DNA of 64,000 nt from Pseudanabaena mucicola FACHB-723 (GTDB taxonomy: Bacteria; Cyanobacteriota; Cyanobacteriia; Pseudanabaenales; Pseudanabaenaceae), in assembly GCF_014696385.1 (NCBI RefSeq), contig NZ_JACJQB010000011.1, forward strand, positions 23,858 to 87,857, given 5' to 3'. Made by a program: the position numbers and the translations under genes. This document shows, piece after piece, positions 47,800 through 57,872 of this stretch. Each line of letters begins with the position of its first letter. Within the stretch, counting starts at the first letter, position 1. Under the pieces are notes generated by a model. It saw only the letters and a list, made by a program, of their open reading frames with translations, was not told where the DNA came from and made no database searches.

Positions 47800-48576
47800 A
47801 TGAACGACGCAGCGCTTTTTTTTGTGACCCATGGTAGTAGTGATCGCCGTTCTTGGTTGGCTCTGTATAACCTAATCACCGTTGCGCGATCGCAAATTAC
47901 CCATGTCCCACCACATAAGATCGGTGGCGGTTGTTTGGAAGGACAGGAATTAAGTTTGGCGCAACAGTTGATTCAGTTCGGCTCTGAAGTCATGGCAGGG
48001 GGGACTTCCGAAATTATAATTTTGCCTTTGTTTTTATTGGAAGGCGTGCATGTTAGCGAGGATATTCCTGCTCAAGTTGCGATCGCAAAACAAGAACTAC
48101 AAGCCCAATTCCCCAGATTTAGCCAAGGCGCGATTTTGTGGACAGTTGACCACTTAGGTACAAATTCCCAAATTCCCAATTTACTCAAGCAACACTTTGA
48201 AAAATTTGAGAAATATGATCACCCTGTCAGCCCATCACCAAATCATGGACGTATTTTGATTGCCCATGGTAGCCGTCGGGCGGTTGCAAATCAAGTTGTC
48301 GAGAGCCTAGCAGAACCCAGTCAGGCGATCGTTGCCTATTGGGGGGTAGAGCCAAAAATTGAAGCCCAAATAGAGAACTTAATCGCACAGGGTGTCAGTC
48401 ACATTGATGTACTGCCCTATTTTTTAACCGCAGGCGGAATTACTGAAGCAATCGCCAAACGTATTCAAGCTTTTGGCGATCGTGCCGAAATTGAACTATT
48501 ACCAGTCCCCCTATCAAGTCAGCAAATTATTGATTTGTCTTTGGATTTGGCATATAGCAAAGCAAGTTTTGCTTAG
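47800..48576 (+). CDS. Sirohydrochlorin chelatase (CbiX/SirB-like)
   Basis: The 258-residue product has two CbiX-type halves, each with a HGS motif near the start: FFVTHGSSDRRSW in the first and ILIAHGSRRAVANQ in the second. It inserts cobalt into sirohydrochlorin for cobalamin or iron for siroheme. An identity between these cannot be fixed from sequence. cobU at 62719 shows that cobinamide salvage or de novo cobalamin assembly is present. Confidence 0.85.
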   Translation: MNDAALFFVTHGSSDRRSWLALYNLITVARSQITHVPPHKIGGGCLEGQELSLAQQLIQFGSEVMAGGTSEIIILPLFLLEGVHVSEDIPAQVAIAKQELQAQFPRFSQGAILWTVDHLGTNSQIPNLLKQHFEKFEKYDHPVSPSPNHGRILIAHGSRRAVANQVVESLAEPSQAIVAYWGVEPKIEAQIENLIAQGVSHIDVLPYFLTAGGITEAIAKRIQAFGDRAEIELLPVPLSSQQIIDLSLDLAYSKASFA

Positions 48577-48720
48577 GACATAAAACCCCAGAATCTCAGC
48601 AAATTGTTGTAAAATTTAAGGCAAGTTCACGACATTTTGTGTCATCTTGTTGTACTCACTTGAGACCATACAGATCACAGTCAAACCATAACTTCATCAA
48701 GATCGACAAGGTGCAAAGCG

Positions 48721-51294
48721 TTGACTGAAAGGTATAAACATCTTCATCCCGTTTATCAACAACTTCTCGAACAAGAGCGAGTTAGTAACTTGACACGTAT
48801 TGCCAAACATTTGGAGAACAGTACGGTCGGGATTTTTTTTACAACCTTAGATGACTGTATTACCAAGGGCAGTATTTCCTTTTGCGATTTGTTGGGCTAT
48901 GACCAGCTTCAGATCTCTCAACTTACCTATCAACAGATTTGTCATCCCGATGATATTTCTGCCTATTATTTTCTCAAAGAAAGATTATTGTCAGGAGAAA
49001 TAGGGAATTTCTGCCTCAATGTCCGCTATCTACGCGAAGACGGGCAAATCGTTAAAATCCTCCAAAGTACGGATCTGAATTACGATCATGCTCGACAACT
49101 CCATTTTATTAGCAGATTTGAAGATATTACCGGCTGCAAAACTACATTTCAAGATCAACAGAGTTTAGAAGAGCGCACCCGTTACTTATTTGAAAATAAT
49201 CCGCATCCAATGTGGATTTACGATATGGAAACCTTAAAGTTTCTGTCGGTAAACCAAGCGGCGATCAATCACTATGGCTATAGCGAAGCAGAGTTTCTCG
49301 CTATGCAAATCACTGACATTCGCCCCCCTGAAGATATTCCCAAACTGTTGCAAACCATCTCTCAAGTATCCATCGGCTTCAGTGTGCCTGAAGTTTGGCG
49401 GCATTGTAAAAAAGATGGTACTCAAATTTTTGTAGAGGTCTCAGCCCATACTTTTTCCTATCACGATCGCAATTGTGAATTGATTTTAGTTAATGATGTC
49501 ACGCAAAAAATCCAGTCTGAGGAAGCTCTCAAGAAGGCTGAGGCTAAGTACCGTAGCATTTTTGAAAATGCGATCGAAGGCATTTCCCAATCATCCCTTG
49601 ATGGCAAGTTTTTAATTGCCAATCCGATGCTTGCCAAAATATATGGCTATGAATCTCCCGAAGAATTAATCACCAATATTACTGATATTCAGCATCAAAT
49701 TTATGTTGATCCTCAATGTCGTGACACATTGATCCAACTTTTAAAGGAACAGGGCGATGTGAAACAGTTTGAAGCACAGGCTTATCGAAAAGATGGTTCG
49801 ATTATCTGGACTTCGGAAAATGTCCATGCTGTTTTTGATAGCTCAGGCAATATTCTATATTTTGAAGGCACGGTTGAGGATATTACCGAAAGTAAGCGTT
49901 CCAAGGCGGAAATTGAACATCTTGCCTTTCATGATTCTCTAACTGGTTTGCCAAATCGAGTGCTATTTCGCACTCACCTCGCGATTGCTTTACATAAAGC
50001 TGGGGAGAGATTAGAACAATATTTTGCGAAGAATACCGATACATTTGACGATGTATCCATAGAAAAAAAAGATGCTGCTCTCCTCAAAACCTTGCCGCCA
50101 CTACTAGCAGTCATGTTTCTCGATCTGGATCGATTTAAGCTAGTCAACGATACGATGGGACATGCGGCAGGCGATCGATTGCTGGTTGAAGTTGCCAAGC
50201 GATTGAACGACTGTATGATTGGCGATACATTTTTAGCAAGAATGGGGGGTGATGAATTTATGATCTTTGTCCCTGAGTTGCAGAGTGTCGAATCAATTCA
50301 TCAATTTGCGCGGCAAATTTTACAATCCTTTGAGTCACCTTTTTTTGTGCAGGAAATGGCTCTATACATTGGTACGAGTATTGGTGTTAGTCTCTATCCT
50401 AGTGATGGCATGAATGAAGAGTCTCTGATGCAAAATGCTGATACGGCAATGTTTCGAGCCAAAGAGCGTGGGCGCAATCACTATCAACTCTATAACCATG
50501 CCATCGGTGCAAAGGTTAAAGAGTATGTGGCAATCGAAAATGGAATTCGCCAAGCCCTTGAACGTTCCGAATTTCAAGTGTTTTATCAACCGCAAATCAA
50601 TCTAGTCACAGGTGAGATTGATTGCATGGAGGCGTTAGTGCGGTGGTTACATCCTGAATTGGGATGGGTTCCCCCTAACCAATTTATCCCTGCGGCGGAA
50701 GAGCATGGGCTGATCGTGCGTCTTGGTGAATTGGTATTGCGAACTGCTTGCCAACAGAATCGTACATGGCAAAGACAAGGTCTCCCACCGATCAGAATTG
50801 CTGTGAATTTCTCGGCTAAGCAGTTCCAAGTTACCGATCTTTGCGAGCAAATCCTCCAAATCCTCAAGGAGGTAGATCTCGATCCCCAGTATTTAGAAAT
50901 TGAGATTACCGAAAGTTTGGTCATGCAAGATCAAGAAACGACAATCACAATGCTCAAGAAGTTGAAATCATATGGAATAAATATCTCGATTGATGATTTT
51001 GGCACTGGTTATTCATCCCTAAGTTATTTACGGTTGTTACCCGTCAGCAAAGTGAAGATCGATGCTAGTTTTATTCGCGAAACCCCAGATAATCAGGATG
51101 ATGCGGCAATTACTTCCGCAATTATTGCCATGGCGCATAACCTCAATCTCAGAGCTATTGCCGAGGGGGTGGAGCGCAAAGAGCAACTAGAATTTTTGCG
51201 ATCGCATAATTGTGATGCCGTGCAGGGATATTTATTCAGCCGTCCTGTGCCATGGCAAGATGCCACCGAGTTACTAATTGCCCAGTTAAACTAG
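48721..51294 (+). CDS. PAS-GGDEF-EAL cyclic di-GMP signalling protein
   Basis: The 857-residue protein has three PAS/PAC sensory domains (about 15-130, 155-265, 270-390), a GGDEF domain (intact MGGDEF; the usual RxxD inhibitory site reads MIGD, so feedback inhibition is probably lost), and an EAL phosphodiesterase domain (MEALVRW, ITESLVMQD, IDDFGTGYSSLSYL). The GGDEF part carries a roughly 30-residue insertion before the first metal-binding Asp. The start is a TTG at 48721, preceded by AAGGTG. It has no membrane segment. Confidence 0.92.
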   Translation: MTERYKHLHPVYQQLLEQERVSNLTRIAKHLENSTVGIFFTTLDDCITKGSISFCDLLGYDQLQISQLTYQQICHPDDISAYYFLKERLLSGEIGNFCLNVRYLREDGQIVKILQSTDLNYDHARQLHFISRFEDITGCKTTFQDQQSLEERTRYLFENNPHPMWIYDMETLKFLSVNQAAINHYGYSEAEFLAMQITDIRPPEDIPKLLQTISQVSIGFSVPEVWRHCKKDGTQIFVEVSAHTFSYHDRNCELILVNDVTQKIQSEEALKKAEAKYRSIFENAIEGISQSSLDGKFLIANPMLAKIYGYESPEELITNITDIQHQIYVDPQCRDTLIQLLKEQGDVKQFEAQAYRKDGSIIWTSENVHAVFDSSGNILYFEGTVEDITESKRSKAEIEHLAFHDSLTGLPNRVLFRTHLAIALHKAGERLEQYFAKNTDTFDDVSIEKKDAALLKTLPPLLAVMFLDLDRFKLVNDTMGHAAGDRLLVEVAKRLNDCMIGDTFLARMGGDEFMIFVPELQSVESIHQFARQILQSFESPFFVQEMALYIGTSIGVSLYPSDGMNEESLMQNADTAMFRAKERGRNHYQLYNHAIGAKVKEYVAIENGIRQALERSEFQVFYQPQINLVTGEIDCMEALVRWLHPELGWVPPNQFIPAAEEHGLIVRLGELVLRTACQQNRTWQRQGLPPIRIAVNFSAKQFQVTDLCEQILQILKEVDLDPQYLEIEITESLVMQDQETTITMLKKLKSYGINISIDDFGTGYSSLSYLRLLPVSKVKIDASFIRETPDNQDDAAITSAIIAMAHNLNLRAIAEGVERKEQLEFLRSHNCDAVQGYLFSRPVPWQDATELLIAQLN

Positions 51295-51303
51295 TACATA
51301 AGG

Positions 51304-51331
51304 CTTGCCGTCCGCTACGCGGACGGCTCAA
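51304..51331. terminator. Hairpin between convergent c-di-GMP and lysS genes
   Basis: CTTGCCGTCCGC-tac-GCGGACGGCTCAAG is a stem with one bulge, centred in the 44-bp gap between the two stop codons. Confidence 0.55.
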
Positions 51332-51338
51332 GCTGAGG

Positions 51339-52925
51339 TTAACGATGTATTGCGATCGCATCTTTGAGACGCTGAATTACAAAGCCCTTATCCAGATAGG
51401 AAAGTAAACTTCCCGCTTTCGGTCCACGCTCTTTATTCAAGAATGTGTAATAAACCGCGGCGAAAGCACTCTTTTGTGAGACTTCAATCTGTTTCGATGT
51501 ACTGAATAGTAAAGTTTGTAATTCTTCACCATCGCCCCATTTCACATCACCTTCCAGATTAGTCACCAATGCCTCTAGATATTTAACCTGCTCATTATCG
51601 AGATTATTGACCTTGTCTGGCATCGAATCTAAATAAAGAACTAACTTCTCCTCTTCATCCGCGTAGTCCTGTAGCCACTGCTTACCCACACGAATGCGAT
51701 CGCGGACAACTGACCAATCGCGATCAGTCAAAGGGTCAGCACTTCTCGCCGCAATTTCTGCTTCCAAATCAAGGTGGGGAATTTGTAGCAATGAAATCAA
51801 GGTACTGAAGTCAAAGGCTTGATATCCCTCAACTTGCTCTTCCGTATTCAACTGCGAATAGATGAGTGGGACTAATTCCTCTTGAGCCTTTTCATCTTTA
51901 GGTGTATCTGACTGATACTTAGCAATTAAAGTATCGTAGTCGCGAAAGAGTCGAGTTACAGTCTCATAGTTGGGCATGAAATTAATCACACTACGAGGCT
52001 GCGTCCGCAACATCAAAAAGCGCAATAGTTCAGGAGGTAACAGGTTCGCAATCTCCTTCGCACTAGAGCCGACACCCTTAGAAGAACTCATCTTCGTTCC
52101 ATTCACCAAAATAAACTCATAGGGCGCATGAGTGGGTGGATTCTTTTTGAGAACCTTACGACAAATCGAGTTAGCCACATCGCGAGAGCCACCCTTTTGG
52201 GAATGGTCTTTACCTGCTAGCTCAATCGATACCCCAACAACCTCCCATTTAGCGACCCATTCCACCTTCCAAGGCAATTTACCATTGCCATCAAAAGGTG
52301 ACATCCAACCAGAATGACCACAACCCTTGACATATTCCATGGCATTGGGCTGACAAGTGTAAAAAACCTTGCCATCTTGGTAATCAGTGACTACCGTAGT
52401 TGCGATTTTGCCGCAGTTTTCGCAAATAGTCTGGAAAGGATACCAATTGTCAGGGCGATCAGCTTTGCTGACTTCTTTATAGGCTTCACGCACAAGATGA
52501 GCATTGTTTAAGAACAAATCAATATATTTGTTCATCTTGCCCGAACGGTAGAGATCTCGTAGGTAATAAATTTCAGGACGCACCCCTAAATGATCAAACA
52601 CCTCTAAAAACTCACCCATGAAGTATTTAGCATAGTCCGTTGCGGAGACTTCAGGCGATGGCACATTGCAAAGAGGATAGCCCAGATAGGGCGCAAATTT
52701 TTCTTGGTCGAGGTAGTGCGGTACGGTATCTAGAGCATCGTAGTCATCCACACCATAGGTAAAAGTAACTGGTTTGCCTGCATGTTTGAGGGCGCGATAG
52801 ATCGCATCATGAATTACAACCCCGCGCAATGAGCCGACATGAACTCGACCAGAGGGAGTTTTAGAGTCATTAACGATAATGCGATCGCCGCTTGCATCTG
52901 CTGCAAATTTATCCGCCCAAAACAT
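51339..52925 (-). CDS. lysS: Lysyl-tRNA synthetase, class I (archaeal type)
   Basis: The 528-residue protein belongs to class I LysRS (TIGR00467-like), not the class II enzyme usual in bacteria. The HIGH-like motif is HVGS at 29-32 and KMSSSKG lies near 280. An inserted zinc-like region has CENCGK and CQP...CGH. VDDYDALD, YNLR-like and KDHSQKGGSRD patterns fit the family. Class I LysRS is patchy in bacteria (spirochaetes and some alphaproteobacteria). The neighbours give no clue to gene exchange. Confidence 0.9.
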   Translation of the reverse strand: MFWADKFAADASGDRIIVNDSKTPSGRVHVGSLRGVVIHDAIYRALKHAGKPVTFTYGVDDYDALDTVPHYLDQEKFAPYLGYPLCNVPSPEVSATDYAKYFMGEFLEVFDHLGVRPEIYYLRDLYRSGKMNKYIDLFLNNAHLVREAYKEVSKADRPDNWYPFQTICENCGKIATTVVTDYQDGKVFYTCQPNAMEYVKGCGHSGWMSPFDGNGKLPWKVEWVAKWEVVGVSIELAGKDHSQKGGSRDVANSICRKVLKKNPPTHAPYEFILVNGTKMSSSKGVGSSAKEIANLLPPELLRFLMLRTQPRSVINFMPNYETVTRLFRDYDTLIAKYQSDTPKDEKAQEELVPLIYSQLNTEEQVEGYQAFDFSTLISLLQIPHLDLEAEIAARSADPLTDRDWSVVRDRIRVGKQWLQDYADEEEKLVLYLDSMPDKVNNLDNEQVKYLEALVTNLEGDVKWGDGEELQTLLFSTSKQIEVSQKSAFAAVYYTFLNKERGPKAGSLLSYLDKGFVIQRLKDAIAIHR

Positions 52926-53048
52926 AATAGTAGTTGTCCGAAAGTTTAAGAGAATTAAGGGAATATTAAGTTTAGCGTAAAACTTTGATAATTCACACAG
53001 GCATCAGTTTAACAGTTATAGCTGTATTCATCTGCATGAGCGCCAACC

Positions 53049-53086
53049 AAAACCAGAATTGAGTGGCAACGCTCAATTCTGGTTTT
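53049..53086. repeat. Palindrome of the AAAACCAGAATTGAG type
   Basis: AAAACCAGAATTGAG with an 8-base centre and a perfect complementary arm. The AAAACC/GGTTTT ends resemble those of the GC-centred elements, so it may be a derived member. The space between lysS and thiC (52926-53198) holds this and the terminator at 53145. Confidence 0.55.
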
Positions 53087-53144
53087 TTGTCCCAACGAAA
53101 CTGATAACCAAAGTTGTGACGCAAGTCATTGCTTGGTGAGCAAA

Positions 53145-53179
53145 AAATAGGGATAGGTGCAATGCACCTATCCCTATTT
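53145..53179 (-). terminator. Terminator of thiC
   Basis: AAATAGGGATAGGTGC-aat-GCACCTATCCCTATTT, a perfect 16-bp stem 19 bp after the thiC stop on the minus strand. Confidence 0.75.
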
Positions 53180-53198
53180 AGAAAAAATTTAGCTCGAA

Positions 53199-54689
<1,491 letters not shown>

Positions 54690-54772
54690 TGAGAAATCAT
54701 AGCACTCTAAAGCTAGTCCTTGTGCCTAGAAATAGGGTGTGCTGTAAAATTTAACTATTGCAATAGATTGGG

Positions 54773-55348
54773 TTAATCAAAATCAATATTGTCGTAAAGA
54801 TCGGCTATGTGAATTTGTAAATCGGCAAATCTTAAAGAAATTATTACGGTCGGGTCATCATATTCCGAAAATAACCATTGATTGACCGCAGTTTTGACAT
54901 GATGCTCGACATGAATACGATACTGATCGATTAATAAATATTCCTGAAAAGTGGGTATTGATCGATAGGCGGCAAATTTTTCACTGTGATCGTAGTTTTG
55001 GGCAGACGTAGATAATACTTCCGCAATGAAGCAAGGATTAGTAATAGTATCTTTACGCTGATCCTGCATTTCTAGAGGCTTAGGCGCAACCATCACATTA
55101 GGATAGGTATGAATCTTTGCCTCAGGAATCCAAAGTCTTTGATCGGCATGAAATACTCTAAATCCTTTTTCTTTTAACAACGGCTTTAGTAGTAAGTATA
55201 AATTACCAGAAATGTCGTTGTGATTGGGTGTGCCACCAGTTATTGGGATAATTTCTCCATTACGGTATTCGCTACGAATGTCTGAAACAACTTCTAGTTC
55301 TAGATATTCATCAACGGTGTAAGTTTTCTGAGCAAGTTGAGTAACCAT
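54773..55348 (-). CDS. Uma2-family (DUF820) nuclease-like protein, possibly inactive
   Basis: The 191-residue protein is a Uma2/DUF820 restriction-nuclease-like fold, an expanded family in cyanobacteria. It has the N-terminal TVDEYLELEV, EYRNGEIIPITGG, FIAEVLSTSAQNYDHSEKFAAYR and EYLLIDQY blocks. Where the family normally has a catalytic Asp (YPDVVV) this copy has YPNVMV, so it may not cut DNA. The usual Glu (AEVLS) and a Lys are present. The secreted protein gene is 7 bp upstream on the same strand. Confidence 0.88.
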   Translation of the reverse strand: MVTQLAQKTYTVDEYLELEVVSDIRSEYRNGEIIPITGGTPNHNDISGNLYLLLKPLLKEKGFRVFHADQRLWIPEAKIHTYPNVMVAPKPLEMQDQRKDTITNPCFIAEVLSTSAQNYDHSEKFAAYRSIPTFQEYLLIDQYRIHVEHHVKTAVNQWLFSEYDDPTVIISLRFADLQIHIADLYDNIDFD

Positions 55349-55355
55349 GATGTTT

Positions 55356-55880
55356 TTACCTGCGATCGCGTCCTGATAAGATTTGTTTGAAATAGGGCTG
55401 TCGGGAATTGAGACATGCTTGCAATTCAGGCGATCGTTCTATTCTCCCATCACCCTCGCGTTGATATACCAATCCACCACGCACAAAGCGTCCTACTAAT
55501 TTGCCGAAGATAATCTGATCTCTTTTGGCAGCATATTGCTGAATGGCAAGGTTACTTAAGCCTTGCAATGTATAAACTTCGTAGTCAATTCCTGTTTGAT
55601 AGCGTGGAATTTTGAGATTGAGAGAAGCGATCATTGTGCCATTGGATGAAGTTCCCATGTAGCAATAGCGATCGCCTTCAGGTATGAGGCTAGTGTTAAG
55701 ATTGTCTGTGGAATTAGGTTTGGAATTAGCCTGCTTAAAAATGCTGATGTATCGCGAACCGCCACCCCAGTAAAGTCCTTCTTCGAGGGCTTGGGCAGAT
55801 TTGACATCAACACAATTAGAGCCAAGGCTACATATTGCGATCGCAGCGATGCTATAAAACCTATCAAAAACTTGTTTCAT
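55356..55880 (-). CDS. Secreted hypothetical protein
   Basis: From the ATG at 55880 (MKQVFDRFYSI; an ATG at 55892 would add four residues), about 174 residues. A signal peptide ends near KSAQA; the mature part begins LEEGLYWGGGSRYI. It has SLIPEGDRYCYMG and FVRGGLVYQREGDGRI. I do not recognise the family. It lies just upstream of the Uma2 gene, with which it may be transcribed. Confidence 0.6.
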   Translation of the reverse strand: MKQVFDRFYSIAAIAICSLGSNCVDVKSAQALEEGLYWGGGSRYISIFKQANSKPNSTDNLNTSLIPEGDRYCYMGTSSNGTMIASLNLKIPRYQTGIDYEVYTLQGLSNLAIQQYAAKRDQIIFGKLVGRFVRGGLVYQREGDGRIERSPELQACLNSRQPYFKQILSGRDRR

Positions 55881-55916
55881 AAAACTATTCAAAAATCTGG
55901 GGTATTAGAAAGGAAA

Positions 55917-56043
55917 ACTCTGGCAAATAACAATTTTATAACGGTTGTTGTTGGGCATGAGTTCTAAGTCCGCACTTGTCCAGAGTAGTTTTTCTTCTGG
56001 AGAATTATTGGAGAGGAGTGGGAAGTTCGATCGCTTGAGCCAT
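55917..56043 (-). pseudogene. Truncated Uma2-family gene relic
   Basis: The minus strand starts with an ATG (MAQAIELPTPLQ, then a stop) and, after a frame change, reads SPEEKLLWTSADLELMPNNN, the typical Uma2 opening (ELPTP...FTSADLELMPD). Only this N-terminal part remains. Its leader (ATTACGATATCGCTCATCGTAGG) and the trailing CCAGAGTTTTCCT segment recur at 62697-62526. It fills most of the 310-bp space before the HipA-like gene. Confidence 0.7.
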
Positions 56044-56202
56044 GATGGAGTCCTACGATGAGCGATATCGTAATAGTATAACAATCGGTAAGAAGCACGA
56101 ACTAGGCGATTGGCTACTAACCAGCCCCTAGGGTATTATTCTAGGAGATAATACTGATGAAGTTCAGTAAGTCTAAGCCGATGGCTAGGTGTAGTAGTTT
56201 GG

Positions 56203-56976
56203 ATGAGTAATCGGTTTCAAATTATTGAGGTTCCAGAGGATGCGGCTGAGTCTGAAGAGGCTATGGGTAGTAAATTCAAATTTTGGTTTAAACATCCAGA
56301 TTTAGGTAAATGTCTTTTTAAACAGGTTCGTCCTGATACGGGTGAAGATTGGTCTGAAAAAGTTGCTGCTGAACTTGCTGAATTATTAGGCTTACCCCAT
56401 GCAAACTATGAACTAGCTACTTGGCAAAACCGTAATGGGGTGATTGCAACTAATTTTTTGTCAAAGGATACAGCACTGGTTCATGGTAACGATATTCTTG
56501 GGGGGATGGTATCGAGTTATCCTAGAGATGGAACCTATAAAGCATCTCAGCATACGTTAACTATTGTTCTTGATGCATTGAAAAGCTTAGGTTTGAGGAT
56601 TCCCCTTGATTGGAATCCACCCACAGGAATTGATGCTGCTGTATCTGTATTTGTGGGTTATTTGCTTTTAGATGCATGGATTAGCAATGGCGATCGCCAT
56701 CATGAGAATTGGGGATTTGTGATTAAACTGCCAGAGGGGATACCGCACCTAGCCCCAACTTACGATCATGCTGCTTGTTTGGGGCGAGAGTTGCTAGATG
56801 TAAAGCGCCAAAACTATTTACGGAGTCAAACTGTTAAAAGTTATGTCGAGAAATCAAGGTCTGCGATGTACCGTGACTCTAGCGATCGCAAGCCAATGCT
56901 GACCTTTGATTTGTTTCAGGCGATCGCCAAGAAATATTCAATATCAGCGAAAATATGGTTAGACCAACTAGCCTAA
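56203..56976 (+). CDS. HipA-like kinase domain protein interrupted by an in-frame stop
   Basis: The 257-residue product is a HipA-like Ser/Thr kinase: a lysine in CLFKQVRPD (about 40), the catalytic NGDRHHENWGF near 162-172 and a metal-site TYDHA at 186-190. The TAA at 56974 is followed in the same frame by 39 codons (VPIQDVESIFRQIPEHRISP...) up to a TAA at 57094, a natural-looking C-terminus. The original protein was probably 297 residues. A HIRAN-domain gene starts at 57105 on the same strand. Confidence 0.8.
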   Translation: MSNRFQIIEVPEDAAESEEAMGSKFKFWFKHPDLGKCLFKQVRPDTGEDWSEKVAAELAELLGLPHANYELATWQNRNGVIATNFLSKDTALVHGNDILGGMVSSYPRDGTYKASQHTLTIVLDALKSLGLRIPLDWNPPTGIDAAVSVFVGYLLLDAWISNGDRHHENWGFVIKLPEGIPHLAPTYDHAACLGRELLDVKRQNYLRSQTVKSYVEKSRSAMYRDSSDRKPMLTFDLFQAIAKKYSISAKIWLDQLA

Positions 56977-57104
56977 GTCCCTATTCAAGATGTAGAGTCT
57001 ATCTTTAGGCAGATACCAGAGCATCGGATTTCCCCTGTGGCTGTGGAGTTTAGCTTAAAAATGTTAGAAATAAACAAAAACAGACTACTAAATTAACGAG
57101 ATCG

Positions 57105-57869
57105 TTGGTATTGAAAACTCTATTTTTAGCTTGGCAAGATTCAATCACCCGTACTTGGTTTCCTGTGGGAAAGCTGACCCATGAAGATGGGATGTATCAC
57201 TTTGTCTATATTCAGGGTGCGAGAAAAGCTGAAAAAGAGGCTAATTTTCAACCGATCTGGTCTTTTCCTGATTTTGACCATCACTATACTTCGCCTGAAC
57301 TTTTCCCTCTGTTTGCCAATCGTCTGCTAAAGCGATCGCGTCCTGACTATCAAGATTTTGTGCAGTGGTTAAATATTCCTGCTCACCAAGATGATCCGAT
57401 CGCTTTGTTGGCGCGTAGTGGTGGTAAGCGTCAGACTGATAGCTTTGAGGTGTTTCCTTGTCCTGAGCGTGATGAAAATGGGGTTTATCATGTTCACTTT
57501 TTCGCGCATGGTTTAAGACATTTTCCTAGTGATGTTGAACAATATGTGCGAACTTTGGAAGTGGGGACAAGGTTACTGATTACCCATGATGTTCAAAACG
57601 AGTTTGACTCACGGGCTTTGATTTTACGCACTGAGGATTTACATTTTGTGGGCTATTGTCCGCGTTATTTTACTCAAGATTTTTTTGAGTTGGTTTGCGA
57701 TCGCCCTCAGAATGTTAAGGTCACTGTTGAGCGTGTAAATTTGCCACCAACGCCAGTACAATTTCGTTTGCTATGCAGTCTCACGGCTAAATGGTCAGAT
57801 GATTTTCATCCATTCTCTGACCCAGTTTTTCAGGAGCTTAGTAAGGCTTTAGCGATTTATTATGCGTAA
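57105..57869 (+). CDS. HIRAN-domain protein with HipA-N-like region
   Basis: The 254-residue protein begins at a TTG (57105; an alternative TTG is at 57111). Residues 15-45 (TRTWFPVGKLTHEDGMYHF) resemble the HipA N-terminal subdomain, and 120-235 a HIRAN-type fold (FFAHGLRHFPSD, NEFDSRALIL, HFVGYCPRYF), a fold linked to DNA ends and branch points in eukaryotic helicases. It lies 8 bp downstream of the restored HipA frame. Together they form a two-gene unit; the partition of HipA features between two proteins is reminiscent of HipST systems (inference). Confidence 0.75.
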   Translation: MVLKTLFLAWQDSITRTWFPVGKLTHEDGMYHFVYIQGARKAEKEANFQPIWSFPDFDHHYTSPELFPLFANRLLKRSRPDYQDFVQWLNIPAHQDDPIALLARSGGKRQTDSFEVFPCPERDENGVYHVHFFAHGLRHFPSDVEQYVRTLEVGTRLLITHDVQNEFDSRALILRTEDLHFVGYCPRYFTQDFFELVCDRPQNVKVTVERVNLPPTPVQFRLLCSLTAKWSDDFHPFSDPVFQELSKALAIYYA

Positions 57870-57872
57870 GTC

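Noticed and set aside
47614..47832. 72-residue minus frame upstream of hflX
   Set aside because: It overlaps the conserved HflX extension in another frame and part of cbiX.
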